From Borrelia coriaceae (GTDB taxonomy: Bacteria > Spirochaetota > Spirochaetia > Borreliales > Borreliaceae): DNA of 27,642 nt. The translations under genes were made by a program, and so were the position numbers. This document shows, piece by piece, positions 1 to 7,464 of this stretch. The stretch covers positions 1-27,642 of the forward strand of contig NZ_CP075089.1 in assembly GCF_023035295.1 (NCBI RefSeq), given 5' to 3'. Under the pieces are notes generated by a model. That model searched no databases, had not been told where the DNA came from, and saw nothing but the letters and a program-made list of their open reading frames with translations. Every line of letters starts with the position of its first letter. Positions within the stretch are counted from its first letter, which is position 1.

Positions 1-30
1 TAGAATAACACCCGTTAGTATATATTGGCC
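1..30. other. putative left telomere
   Basis: The first bases carry TTAGTATA at 15-22. This resembles the conserved box 3 (TAGTATA) of Borrelia hairpin telomeres, which is recognised by the telomere resolvase ResT. The right end of the window carries TTAGTACA on the opposite strand at exactly the same distance from its tip. A typical box 1 (TATAAT-like) is not clear; TAGAAT at the tip is the nearest. Whether the window ends are real DNA ends cannot be seen from the sequence. Confidence 0.5.
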
Positions 31-131
31 CCCATAACAATTTTTTTGTCATAATTCATATTAAAATAACTGTTTTTGAAAAAACTATGCTCTACATTTC
101 AATACATATAATTTAAGGAGAGGAAATTATA

Positions 132-1199
132 ATGAAAAATTTTAAAAAACCTTTAAGTGTTATTGCTATGATGTCTATGTTAACTAGTTGTGAACTCATT
201 GCTGACTCTATTTCTAATCAAAATGAAATCTCATCACTAAAAACTCTAACAACAGTAGCTACAAATCAAGAAATAACAAACAAACATGACATTTCACTAG
301 AAAACTTAACAAACAAAATAAAACAAGCTATCCAAAACATAGATACCAATAACCCATCTACAAACGAAATTATTGAAATATTCAAAAATTTTTCTATTGT
401 TAAATTTGAACCTAATAACAAAAGAAACGAAATAGGCACTCACTTCAAAAAAACAGCAGAAGGATTAACAGTTCTTAAAAATGAATTAAAAGAAAAAATT
501 AACAATAATGATAATATCATTACAAACATTGAAAATGTAATAAATGCTATAAAAAAATTAGCTGAAACTACTGATAATAACAATATTGAAATTGGAGCAA
601 TTAATAATACAGGTACCAAAGCTGCAATTATTTCTAACAAAAAGAACGTTGAGGATATCATTAGCAAAATAAAAGATATAATCAAAATTGCAGAAGAAGC
701 CCAAATAAACATTGAAGCAAAAACTAATAATAATATTACTGGCAATAATATTACCTCAATTGCTGCCATTAATGGTGGTGCCGGTGCCGATCTTAAAGGC
801 GGAGGTGCTAACGAAGAAGACGTTTCCAAACTTATTGATATAATATCTCAAATTGACGCACTAGCAATGCTTAACAAAATAGCACATGCTACAACAAACG
901 TTAATAACGGTTATATTAACGAAACCAATAACGATGCTGGTCAATTAATCGTTGGTAGAACTCTTAATACTAATGGTGTCGGTGCAAAAAGTAACGCTGA
1001 CTTTGCTGCTGCTATTGCACTAAAAGCTATGAGTAAAGACGGTAAATTCGCTGGACATAAAAATGGTAATAACACTGAATATGCAAAAAATATTCAAAAA
1101 GCTGCAGCTACTGCCATTAGCAAGGTAGTAACCGCAATCGATACAATTATTATAGATATATTAAACGCTGAACTTAATAAAATTAAAACTAAATCTTAA
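132..1199 (+). CDS. Vlp/VlsE-superfamily surface lipoprotein, telomere-proximal
   Basis: This is a 355-residue predicted outer-surface lipoprotein. It has a short basic N-terminus, a hydrophobic stretch and the lipobox LTSC with Cys20. The C-terminal half has the alanine-rich Vlp/VlsE-like signature: NDAGQL, then GAKSNADFAAA, ALKAMSKDGKFA and a final amphipathic helix. It is a clear paralog of the 24108-25610 protein (shared INGG/LNGG, GAKSNAD, DGKFA and KNGN blocks) but lacks that protein's repeat region. It is only distantly like the vlp array at 5-11 kb. The start is ATG, with AAGGAGAGG at 114-122 as ribosome site. A TATAAT at 107-112 could be the -10, but no well-spaced -35 is evident. 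A strong hairpin terminator follows. Codons are rich in A and C, unlike the right-hand paralog. It lies about 130 bp from the putative telomere; expression and antigenic role are inferred only. Confidence 0.85.
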   Translation: MKNFKKPLSVIAMMSMLTSCELIADSISNQNEISSLKTLTTVATNQEITNKHDISLENLTNKIKQAIQNIDTNNPSTNEIIEIFKNFSIVKFEPNNKRNEIGTHFKKTAEGLTVLKNELKEKINNNDNIITNIENVINAIKKLAETTDNNNIEIGAINNTGTKAAIISNKKNVEDIISKIKDIIKIAEEAQINIEAKTNNNITGNNITSIAAINGGAGADLKGGGANEEDVSKLIDIISQIDALAMLNKIAHATTNVNNGYINETNNDAGQLIVGRTLNTNGVGAKSNADFAAAIALKAMSKDGKFAGHKNGNNTEYAKNIQKAAATAISKVVTAIDTIIIDILNAELNKIKTKS

Positions 1200-1218
1200 A
1201 TAAAGATAAAATTATCTA

Positions 1219-1262
1219 AAAAGCGCTAATATATAATAACAAATATTTATTTTAGCGCTTTT
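1219..1262 (+). terminator. Rho-independent terminator of the 132-1199 gene
   Basis: An 11-bp perfect stem pairs AAAAGCGCTAA (1219-1229) with TTAGCGCTTTT (1252-1262), starting 19 bp after the stop codon. The right arm itself ends in a T run. The loop is 22 nt. Confidence 0.8.
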
Positions 1263-1451
1263 ATCTAAAGCTTTTAAAAATAAATATTGAATATCTTAAG
1301 ACCAATTTCACAATACCAACTAAAACCCAAATTAATTAGTAAAATTCCAAATACTATTAAAACTTAATCTAATACATCTTCAACAAAAAAAATATTGATT
1401 TTGACATAAAATTATCATTTATAATATGAACTTAAAAAGAAAAGAAAGGTT

Positions 1452-1470
1452 ACTCTTCATTTAAAAGAGT
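1452..1470 (-). terminator. weak hairpin after the bdr remnant
   Basis: ACTCTT (1452-1457) pairs with AAGAGT (1465-1470) directly next to the bdr stop codon. Reading on the - strand, a T/C-rich run follows. The stem is only 6 bp, so this is a tentative terminator. Confidence 0.4.
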
Positions 1471-1782
1471 TTATTTAAAGATTAATGTCAATAAAATTCC
1501 TACACATATAGTAATAATTGTTCCTAACATCCAATTATGCACTTTTAATGTACTCCTAAACTCCATTTTATTAATTTCTATGTCTTTTCTTACATTATCT
1601 ATCTTATTATCTAAATCCTTAATATCTGATTTTAGATTTGACTCTACTTTTTCTAGTTTAAGATTAAATGTATTTTCTAAATACTCAATATCCTTATACG
1701 TTAACTCATTCCTATAGTACCTATAAGATAAATCAATAGCAATATCTCTATCAATTCCTGCTTTAATCTGCTGAAACTGCAA
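1471..1782 (-). pseudogene. bdr: Bdr family protein, 5'-truncated, few KID repeats
   Basis: The ORF encodes about 103 residues with the conserved Bdr N-terminal block (AGIDRDIAIDLSYRYYRNE, then LTYKDIEYLEN), a very short KID-type region (DLDNKIDNVRKDI) and the C-terminal block HNWMLGTIIT that starts the membrane anchor. Bdr proteins are Borrelia inner-membrane-associated proteins of unknown function, usually with a longer central KID-repeat region. Here the region is nearly gone. The usual N-terminal ~15-20 residues before AGIDRDIA are missing: an in-frame TAA lies four codons before the only available start, a TTG, and no ribosome site precedes it. Upstream is an 18-bp inverted repeat. I read this as a 5'-truncated copy; a short functional variant with a TTG start is possible. 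Confidence 0.8.
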
Positions 1783-1802
1783 ATCAATATGTTAAAGAAT
1801 TA

Positions 1803-1855
1803 GCAAAAGAGTATAACCATAGTTTATAAAATATAAATATGGTTATACTCTTTGC
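1803..1855. repeat. 18-bp inverted repeat upstream of the bdr remnant
   Basis: Arms 1803-1821 and 1838-1855 (core GAGTATAACCATA / TATGGTTATACTC) pair over 18 bp with one bulged A and a 16-nt AT-only or nearly AT-only loop. It sits where the 5' end of bdr should be. No T run follows on either strand, so a terminator role is unclear. Confidence 0.7.
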
Positions 1856-1951
1856 AAGAATCATAAATAATGCTAATCTATCAAATTAAATAAAACTTAA
1901 TATTAAAAAGTAAAAAATAGATAAATAGCCTATTTACTTTAAACAACAAAT

Positions 1952-1986
1952 AGGAATCTAGGTCATATTATATGACCTAGATTCCT
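1952..1986 (-). terminator. strong palindromic terminator of the P35-like gene
   Basis: Arms 1952-1968 and 1970-1986 form a 17-bp perfect palindrome around one base (AGGAATCTAGGTCATAT and its complement). It lies 22 bp after the stop of the - strand lipoprotein gene. The - strand continues into T-rich sequence. It could act in both directions. Confidence 0.75.
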
Positions 1987-2007
1987 TTATTCTCATAAAA
2001 CTTAAAA

Positions 2008-2868
2008 TTACTTAATTTTATCTATTAGAGATATAATCTTATCAGACACCCCTTGAATTCCTGGTATCTCAACTGTAATAAGATTTTTATATCTTTCACT
2101 AATATAACTTATCAATCTTTTACTGTCAGAATCAATACCTTCTTTCTTTGCTTTATAAGCTACTATAATAGCATCTACACTCTTTTTCCAAGTTAATCTT
2201 TGTAATTGAATCTCTTCAAGTTTTGATTTAATTTCTCTTAAATCATCAAGACTTAATTGATCTAATTTGTCTTTATTCTTATCTAACTTACTAATTACTC
2301 TCTCAAAGTTAAATTGAAGATATACTATTCCAGAATCCATTATATCTATAAGCCATGTACCTTTATTTTGACCATCTGTTCCTATCTTGTTAAGAATTTC
2401 TGCAAATTCCTTTATCCTTTCTTTATCGTATAATAAAGATGAATAAAATAATCTTCTTAAATCCTTATTCAAATCATCATCTAATGCCTTATTAGTAACC
2501 CCATCTGTTACTGCTTTAAACACTACTTCCTTCATACCATATTGACTTTCATCTTCAACTTCTTTCTTATCTGAATTTATTAGTCCCATACCAATATTAA
2601 CATCTTTTTTAATGGCAGCTATTAATTCCTCTTTCTCATCTTTGATTACAGGACCTGCTTCTACTACCTCTTCAACAGGAGCTTTATTAACCTCTTCTGA
2701 AAAATCACCATTACTAATAATATTTTTTATTCTTTCATCTCCCTGAACACCATTGTCAACCGCTCCTACCGCATCTCTGGTTTCCCCTTTATCCAATAAT
2801 TTAGAATTTACATCACATGATACTAATCCTATAATTAATAATATAAATATAAATAATTTTTTTCTCAT
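2008..2868 (-). CDS. P35/PFam54-like surface lipoprotein
   Basis: This is a 286-residue predicted lipoprotein with a short lysine/arginine N-terminus, a hydrophobic core and the lipobox GLVSC (Cys18). An acidic linker follows, then a helical domain with the block LRRLFYSSLLYDKERIKEF and a C-terminal helix rich in Lys/Leu. That block resembles the Borrelia P35 antigen family (Pfam54: CspA, BBA64 and relatives), several of which bind factor H or other complement proteins; the match is from memory. An upstream GTG at 2874 is possible, but ATG at 2868 is preferred because AGGAG lies about 7 nt before it. A 14-bp palindrome TTCTTAATTAAGAA lies just upstream (2881-2894). It is a single-gene unit ending in a strong palindrome. 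Complement binding is inference only. Confidence 0.75.
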   Translation of the reverse strand: MRKKLFIFILLIIGLVSCDVNSKLLDKGETRDAVGAVDNGVQGDERIKNIISNGDFSEEVNKAPVEEVVEAGPVIKDEKEELIAAIKKDVNIGMGLINSDKKEVEDESQYGMKEVVFKAVTDGVTNKALDDDLNKDLRRLFYSSLLYDKERIKEFAEILNKIGTDGQNKGTWLIDIMDSGIVYLQFNFERVISKLDKNKDKLDQLSLDDLREIKSKLEEIQLQRLTWKKSVDAIIVAYKAKKEGIDSDSKRLISYISERYKNLITVEIPGIQGVSDKIISLIDKIK

Positions 2869-3126
2869 AAACACTCTCCTTTCTTAATTAAGAATCATTA
2901 TTAATTTAAAATATATACCATTTAGTCTAAAATACAAATTACTTACAGCAAAATTATTTATTTTTTCTTCATCCTTACTCTTAAGTATACATATCCCCTC
3001 TATGACTCTTTGAAAGAAAGATAAAATCTTATCATTATTGATTAATAATTCTGCTCAAACTTTCTAACAATAAATTAACATTGTAATTCTTAACCAATTA
3101 TTAATTTTTATGTAGTCTATCTCTAT

Positions 3127-3290
3127 ATTTTAATTAGTAGCATGTTTATACACAGCAACTAGTGTATTCAATAATGTTAGCAAAAGTTGTTACCCTAGTG
3201 TAGTGATTTTCATTCAAATTGATAATATATCAATCCTTTTGCCCTATACAAATTAATTTAATTGAAAATCCATAACTATATAATAAAGAT
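3127..3290 (-). pseudogene. 3' remnant of the lipoprotein gene decayed at 22434-23340
   Basis: This stretch aligns by eye with 22434-22580 in the same strand sense. Shared runs include GTTAGCAAAAGTTGTT, then CC(C/T)AGTGTAGT and a TTCATTCAAATT-like run. The - strand translation retains TTFAN from the C-terminus of that family. No ORF is left. It shows that a paralog of the right-hand gene once stood here. The rest of the 2869-3467 gap holds only this remnant, an inverted repeat and a terminator. Confidence 0.65.
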
Positions 3291-3310
3291 CTTTACAATT
3301 CAAAAAACAC

Positions 3311-3373
3311 CTTTCAAATTTAGTTATGTCATTTATTTATATATTCTTAGGAAGACATAACTAAATTTGAAAG
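3311..3373. repeat. 20-bp perfect inverted repeat
   Basis: CTTTCAAATTTAGTTATGTC (3311-3330) is exactly complementary to 3354-3373, with a 23-nt spacer. On the - strand the hairpin is followed by GGTGTTTTTTG, so it could be a second terminator or the scar of a rearrangement. It lies between a lipoprotein remnant and the terminator of the next gene. Confidence 0.8.
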
Positions 3374-3404
3374 AACTCACTTAAATAAAATAATTTTTAA
3401 AAAA

Positions 3405-3426
3405 GGTCTTCCTTAAAAGGAAGACC
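3405..3426 (-). terminator. Rho-independent terminator of the 3468-4406 gene
   Basis: A 10-bp perfect stem, GGTCTTCCTT (3405-3414) with AAGGAAGACC (3417-3426), has a 2-base centre. On the - strand it is followed by TTTTTTAAAAATT. It lies about 40 bp past the stop codon. Confidence 0.85.
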
Positions 3427-3467
3427 CTCCATTCCAAACAGCAATATAAACCCGACTTTTTCTACCA

Positions 3468-4406
3468 TCAAAGACTATCTAAAGCAGCTCTTACTGCATC
3501 AATGGGATCCTTTATATTTTTCTTTTCTCCAATTGCTCCATTTAACTTTATAACAGCAGATTCTAATTGACTTAAAGCATTTCTTGCATAGCGTTGTGAA
3601 TCCCTAGATAATTGTAATAATAACCCATTGCTAACCTCTCTGAAAAAGTAACGACCACCTTTACGTGCTTCATTTTCTAACCTTTTAGTAATAGCTTCTG
3701 TTAAAGTTTCTCCAGCTTTATTAAAGAAAAATTCTGAAGATTTTAGTTCACTTATTGTACTAACAACTTGACTCATCAGTCTTTCAATATCAAGACTTAT
3801 CTTTAATTGATTTTGCAATCGATTTAGTTTACTAATCTTTTCTAGATTCCCCTTATAATCCTCACTCCTCAAAGATCTTACTTCAGTCTGAATTTTAGAC
3901 ATTATACTATGAAAATCAACTTCTAATTGTTCATATTCATTTTTAAGTTTATGTGCATCCTCAATTAATTTTGAGGATGATATAGAACGCTCTTTAAGAA
4001 GATTTTTTACTTTTTCAATCTCTACTTGTGCTTTCTTCTCCTCATCAGTCCTTGCGACTAAATCCTCTTTTTTTATCTCTATTTTTTCTTCTTGAGAATA
4101 CATCCTAATCGCTGAATTATTATCATTAACAGGCTTCTCAAAAACCTCATTATTCAATCCACCAACAGGAACTACTGGAACAGCCTGCACAACTTGTTGT
4201 ACTCCTTTTTCAATCCTTTTAACAATACCTACTTGTTTTTCTTTATCCTCTTGATTTTCTTCTATAGATTTTAAATTTTCTACCTTGTTATTTTCTTCTA
4301 AAAACTTTTCTCTTGCTTTGCCTAGCAATTCATTTAAAGCATTTATATCACATGATAGAAAACACAATAGTATCAACATACATATTACCAAAATGTTCTT
4401 CTTCAT
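3468..4406 (-). CDS. coiled-coil Borrelia lipoprotein (P12-like family?)
   Basis: This is a 312-residue predicted surface lipoprotein. The signal peptide begins MKKNILVICM and ends at the lipobox CFLSC (Cys19), followed by DINALNELLGKAREKFLEEN. A charged linker with valine-rich VVQAVPVVPVGG follows, then long heptad-like helices, and a C-terminal block with ALSQLESAVIKL and DPIDAVRAALDSL. The signal-peptide and linker pattern recalls lipoproteins annotated as P12 family in relapsing-fever genomes, but I cannot confirm this and no function is known to me. The ORF opens at 4427. ATG at 4406 is preferred because GGAGGG is well placed before it, and the first seven codons then fall in the leader. 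It has its own promoter (4436-4463) and terminator (3405-3426), so it is monocistronic. Confidence 0.75.
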   Translation of the reverse strand: MKKNILVICMLILLCFLSCDINALNELLGKAREKFLEENNKVENLKSIEENQEDKEKQVGIVKRIEKGVQQVVQAVPVVPVGGLNNEVFEKPVNDNNSAIRMYSQEEKIEIKKEDLVARTDEEKKAQVEIEKVKNLLKERSISSSKLIEDAHKLKNEYEQLEVDFHSIMSKIQTEVRSLRSEDYKGNLEKISKLNRLQNQLKISLDIERLMSQVVSTISELKSSEFFFNKAGETLTEAITKRLENEARKGGRYFFREVSNGLLLQLSRDSQRYARNALSQLESAVIKLNGAIGEKKNIKDPIDAVRAALDSL

Positions 4407-4435
4407 ATTTCCCTCCGGGGATGTCAATTTATTTA

Positions 4436-4463
4436 ATTATCAAATCTCTACATTGAAATACAA
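4436..4463 (-). promoter_or_regulatory. sigma-70-type promoter of the 3468-4406 gene
   Basis: On the - strand, TTGTAT (complement of 4458-4463) and GATAAT (complement of 4436-4441) are 16 bp apart, about 30 bp before the preferred start codon. Confidence 0.55.
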
Positions 4464-4741
4464 TAATTATTGGTAAATATATACATTTTATTTTAAATTT
4501 CAAATAAATTAATTAAATTAATACAAATTATCGATATGACATGCTTATAAGGTCTTAAATAACTATTTAAATAAATAAAACTTATACAATACAACGAAAA
4601 TATAAAAAAACAAGTTTAACATAACTGTTATAATTAGTTACATACAATTTAAACTGTTAAAATAAACAATTAACATTGACCTTTAACTGCCAAAGAATTT
4701 TACTTATATACTAAGCAAAACTAATCTCATGCAACTATCAA
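4464..4741. other. AT-rich spacer, no gene seen
   Basis: I see no ORF, RNA gene or strong hairpin here. It separates the single lipoprotein units from the vlp array, and the vlp fragment at 4765 abuts it. Confidence 0.6.
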
Positions 4742-4785
4742 GATATAGTTAATAAATTAAATAATTAAAAATAATTAACTATATC
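4742..4785. repeat. inverted repeat at the tail of the vlp array
   Basis: GATATAGTTAAT (4742-4753) is complementary to ATTAACTATATC (4774-4785). It overlaps the last codons of the vlp fragment, marking where the vlp sequence is broken off. No clear T run follows. Confidence 0.65.
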
Positions 4786-4983
4786 CTGTTTTAGTATAAG
4801 CTTTATATCACTACCCATATCAAAAAAGAAGTCATTATCTAAATTAGCTAGTGAGGATAAGAAGGTATTTTGATTTTTAAGGTTTTCTAATTCCTCACCA
4901 GAATTATTACAAGAAAGGAATAGAAAGATAAATAATCTTGTACAAATACTTCTTAATCTAATATTTTTAATATTTATTTTCAT
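4765..4983 (-). pseudogene. vlp: vlp 5' fragment (leader plus ~45 codons)
   Basis: The 72-codon ORF starts with the same leader as the array genes (MKINIKNIRLRSIC, lipobox LFLSC, Cys25) and continues to the conserved SSLANL before losing all similarity and stopping. All full vlp genes here are 345-362 codons, so this is a truncated cassette at the tail of the array. Its start still has an AAGGG-type ribosome site and it is preceded by the array-type spacer. The fragment could serve as 5' homology for recombination, but it cannot make a Vlp. Confidence 0.85.
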
Positions 4984-5034
4984 ATATTACTACACCCTTT
5001 TAACCCTACCTTTAACTAAAGGTATTAGATAAAA

Positions 5035-5074
5035 CAAAAGAGAAACTACTCTCATATAGAGAAACGTTTTCCTT
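5035..5074 (-). terminator. imperfect hairpin in vlp spacer (after the 5128-6165 gene)
   Basis: AAGAGAAAC-type left arm and GTTTTCCTT right arm (to 5074) form an imperfect stem at the position of the better-preserved hairpins in the other array spacers. Confidence 0.5.
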
Positions 5075-5127
5075 AAATAACTTTATTATTTTGTTTGCTG
5101 ATCTTTTTCCAAATTTTATTTACGTTC

Positions 5128-6165
5128 CTACTTAGTATTTCCAGATTCACTTGTATCTGCTGACATATCTCCTTGTTTAATTGCTGCCAATGCCTCACTT
5201 ATTGCTTTTAAAGCAGTATCAACAGTATTTCTTATTGCAATTACAAGAGTGCTTAATGTCTTATTTACTGCACTTGCTGCTGCATTTTTAACTATAGCAA
5301 CAGCATTCTCAGCACTAGTGTTACCAGCAAATTTACCATTCTTAGTCATTGCTCGAAGTGCTATAGCTCCTGCTACAACTGCATCATTAGCATCAGCTAC
5401 AGCATTAACACTATCATGAGTGGTATTATTCTTAGCTAACGTAGCAGCTGCACCACCTTCTTTAACTATAGCTTTTAAAATGTCAGCACCAGTTACGGCT
5501 CCTACTGCTTTAGCTGCATCAGTTGCTGCTTCTTTTGCATTAGCATGAGCAGTACCAGCCTGATTATTAGCAAATAAATTACCTGCACTATCATTATTAT
5601 TAGCTCTTGGAGTCTGACCATCTTTAGCTTTCAAATTATTACCAGCCTCAGGATTCCCTTTTGCAAGAACCACATTTACAATAGTCTGAATTGCCTTTAT
5701 TAATTTATCAACCTCACCAGGCTTACCTCCACTATTTTTGGCCTCCATATTACCAAGTAATTCAGCACCTTCTTCAACCTTTGACGCTTCCTTAGCACCC
5801 TCTTCTATTTTTACTAATTGCTCAATAAATTGAGCAACCTTTTCTTTTACCTTTGGATAATGACCATACTTTTCTGCAACATTTTTTAACTTATCTTGAA
5901 CGTTTTTCATAGTAGATTCAATTTTGCTAAAATAACCACCAATATCATCTTTTTTAGTCTCAGCTTTAATTCCTAAAGAATCAGTAACAATATCTCCAAA
6001 ATAAGTAAAAACATCTAAGAAATCTTGTCTTAAATTAGCTAGTGAGGAAAAGAAGTTATTTTTATTCTCAAGTTCTTCTATTCCACTATTACAAGAAAGG
6101 AATAGGAAGATAAATAATGTTGCACAAATACTTTTTACTTTAATATTTTTAATATTTATTTTCAT
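5128..6165 (-). CDS. vlp: variable large protein (Vlp), tail gene of the array
   Basis: This is a 345-residue Vlp, the large class of variable major lipoproteins of relapsing-fever Borrelia that coat the cell and change by recombination between archived and expressed copies. It has the leader MKINIKNIKVKSICATLF with lipobox LFLSC (Cys25), an SSLANL block, a variable centre, then conserved AVGAVTGADILKA and ALRAMTKNGKFA, and a C-terminal alanine-rich helix. The ribosome site is weak (AGAGG set 12 or more nt before ATG). The spacer upstream holds a terminator for the preceding gene and no convincing promoter, so it may be a silent copy. The leader KVK variant resembles that of the head gene. 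Confidence 0.93.
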   Translation of the reverse strand: MKINIKNIKVKSICATLFIFLFLSCNSGIEELENKNNFFSSLANLRQDFLDVFTYFGDIVTDSLGIKAETKKDDIGGYFSKIESTMKNVQDKLKNVAEKYGHYPKVKEKVAQFIEQLVKIEEGAKEASKVEEGAELLGNMEAKNSGGKPGEVDKLIKAIQTIVNVVLAKGNPEAGNNLKAKDGQTPRANNNDSAGNLFANNQAGTAHANAKEAATDAAKAVGAVTGADILKAIVKEGGAAATLAKNNTTHDSVNAVADANDAVVAGAIALRAMTKNGKFAGNTSAENAVAIVKNAAASAVNKTLSTLVIAIRNTVDTALKAISEALAAIKQGDMSADTSESGNTK

Positions 6166-6223
6166 AAGTTATGTGCCTCTTTCTTCTCCTTTCCTTTAAC
6201 TAAAAAGACTAGATACAATAAAA

Positions 6224-6260
6224 AAGGGAAACTACTCCTATAAAAAGCAGTGTTTCCCTT
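6224..6260 (-). terminator. hairpin terminator of the 6301-7338 vlp
   Basis: AAGGGAAAC (6224-6232) pairs with GTTTCCCTT (6252-6260), extended by ACT/AGT. T-rich sequence follows on the - strand. Confidence 0.7.
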
Positions 6261-6300
6261 AAACGAACTTATTATTTAGTCTATTTCTTATTAATTCTAA

Positions 6301-7338
6301 TTAGTTACTGGTTGCAATGCCTCTATCATCAGAAGTTACAGGATCGATATTAGCATTAATATTCATAACTTTTTTAACTTCTTTAAGTCCTTCATCAATT
6401 GTTTTTCTTATTGCTATTGTGAGTGTATCTAATGCCTTAGTTAACGCGCTTGTCACTGCTCCATCTAATATTTTTTTTGCCTCAGAAGCACTACTTCCAT
6501 TAGCAAACTTACCCTCCTTAGCCATCGCTCTTAATGCTATACCTCCTGCTACTTCCGCATCTTTAGGAGCAGTAACACCAGAACTAGAATTCTTAGCTAG
6601 CTTAGCAGCATCACCATTATCTTTAACCATGGCTTGTAATATGTCAGCACCTGTTACTGCCCCAATAGCTTTAGCCGCGTCAGCTGCTGCTTTTTTGTCA
6701 TCGGAGCCCGCACTAGCATTAGCAAATAGCTTTACTGAGCCATCACTATTCCTTTCGGTAGAGCCATCTTCAGCCTTTTTATTATCACCAGCATCGGCTT
6801 TACCTTTATCTTTAAGTACTACTCCTACAATTGATTTAATTCCTTGAACCAATTTGTCAACACCAATACCTACAGCCCCAGCAGCAGCACTAGCAGCAAC
6901 ATTACCAATCGGAGCAGTAGCATCAGTACCAATAGCCTCACTAACGGTCTTTGCTCCCTCAATTATCTTATCAAGTTTTTCATTTAAAGCTTTTACAGCA
7001 GCCTCAACTGTAGAAGCATTAGGATTTTCTTGATTCTTCATATCAGTAACAATATTATTAAGACCTGTCTTAACACCTTGTACAGTCTCTTGAATATTCT
7101 TAAAGTAATTTCCAACCTCAGACTTTTTAGTATTAGGATTAAATCCTAAAACACCACCAAGTGAATCTCCAAAAGAAGTGAAGACAGATAAGAAGTCATT
7201 ACCTAAATTAGCAAGTGAAGAGTAAAACTGCTTTTCCCTCTGAAGTTCTTCTATCCCATTATTACAAGAAAGGAATAAAGAAATAAATAACGTTGCACAA
7301 ATACTTTTTATACTAATATTTTTAATATTTATTTTCAT
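6301..7338 (-). CDS. vlp: variable large protein (Vlp)
   Basis: This is a 345-residue Vlp with the leader MKINIKNISIKSICATLF and lipobox LFLSC (Cys25). SSLANLGNDF, SFGDSLGGVLGF and KSEVGNYF follow, then a variable alanine/glycine-rich centre, AIGAVTGADILQAMVK and ALRAMAKEGKFA. The C-terminal TIAIRKTIDEGLKEVKK is the form shared with the upstream array genes. The ribosome site is degenerate (AAGGGTG instead of AAAGGAGG). A spacer hairpin lies on each side. No promoter is evident before the start. Likely an archive copy that donates sequence to an expression site, though the ORF is complete. Confidence 0.93.
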   Translation of the reverse strand: MKINIKNISIKSICATLFISLFLSCNNGIEELQREKQFYSSLANLGNDFLSVFTSFGDSLGGVLGFNPNTKKSEVGNYFKNIQETVQGVKTGLNNIVTDMKNQENPNASTVEAAVKALNEKLDKIIEGAKTVSEAIGTDATAPIGNVAASAAAGAVGIGVDKLVQGIKSIVGVVLKDKGKADAGDNKKAEDGSTERNSDGSVKLFANASAGSDDKKAAADAAKAIGAVTGADILQAMVKDNGDAAKLAKNSSSGVTAPKDAEVAGGIALRAMAKEGKFANGSSASEAKKILDGAVTSALTKALDTLTIAIRKTIDEGLKEVKKVMNINANIDPVTSDDRGIATSN

Positions 7339-7391
7339 ATATTACGTGCACCCTTTTCCCCATTTTTTAACTAAGAGACTAGATATAACAA

Positions 7392-7428
7392 AAGGAAAAC
7401 GACTCTCATATAGAGCAGTGTTTCCCTT
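7392..7428 (-). terminator. hairpin terminator of the 7465-8523 vlp
   Basis: AAGGAAAAC (7392-7400) pairs with GTTTCCCTT (7420-7428) with one mismatch. CTC/GAG bases in the loop may pair further. Confidence 0.65.
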
Positions 7429-7464
7429 AAATGACATTATTATCTAGTTTATTTATTTTTTTAC

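Noticed and set aside
440..829. Long - strand ORF inside the 132-1199 lipoprotein gene
   Set aside because: It is the antisense shadow of an Asn/Ile/Ala-rich lipoprotein frame; the product is a string of hydrophobic residues with no ribosome site.
1952..1986. The 35-bp palindrome as a fused internal telomere
   Set aside because: It lacks the TAGTAYA box and the outer AT-rich box of a Borrelia replicated telomere, and its position just after a stop codon fits a terminator.
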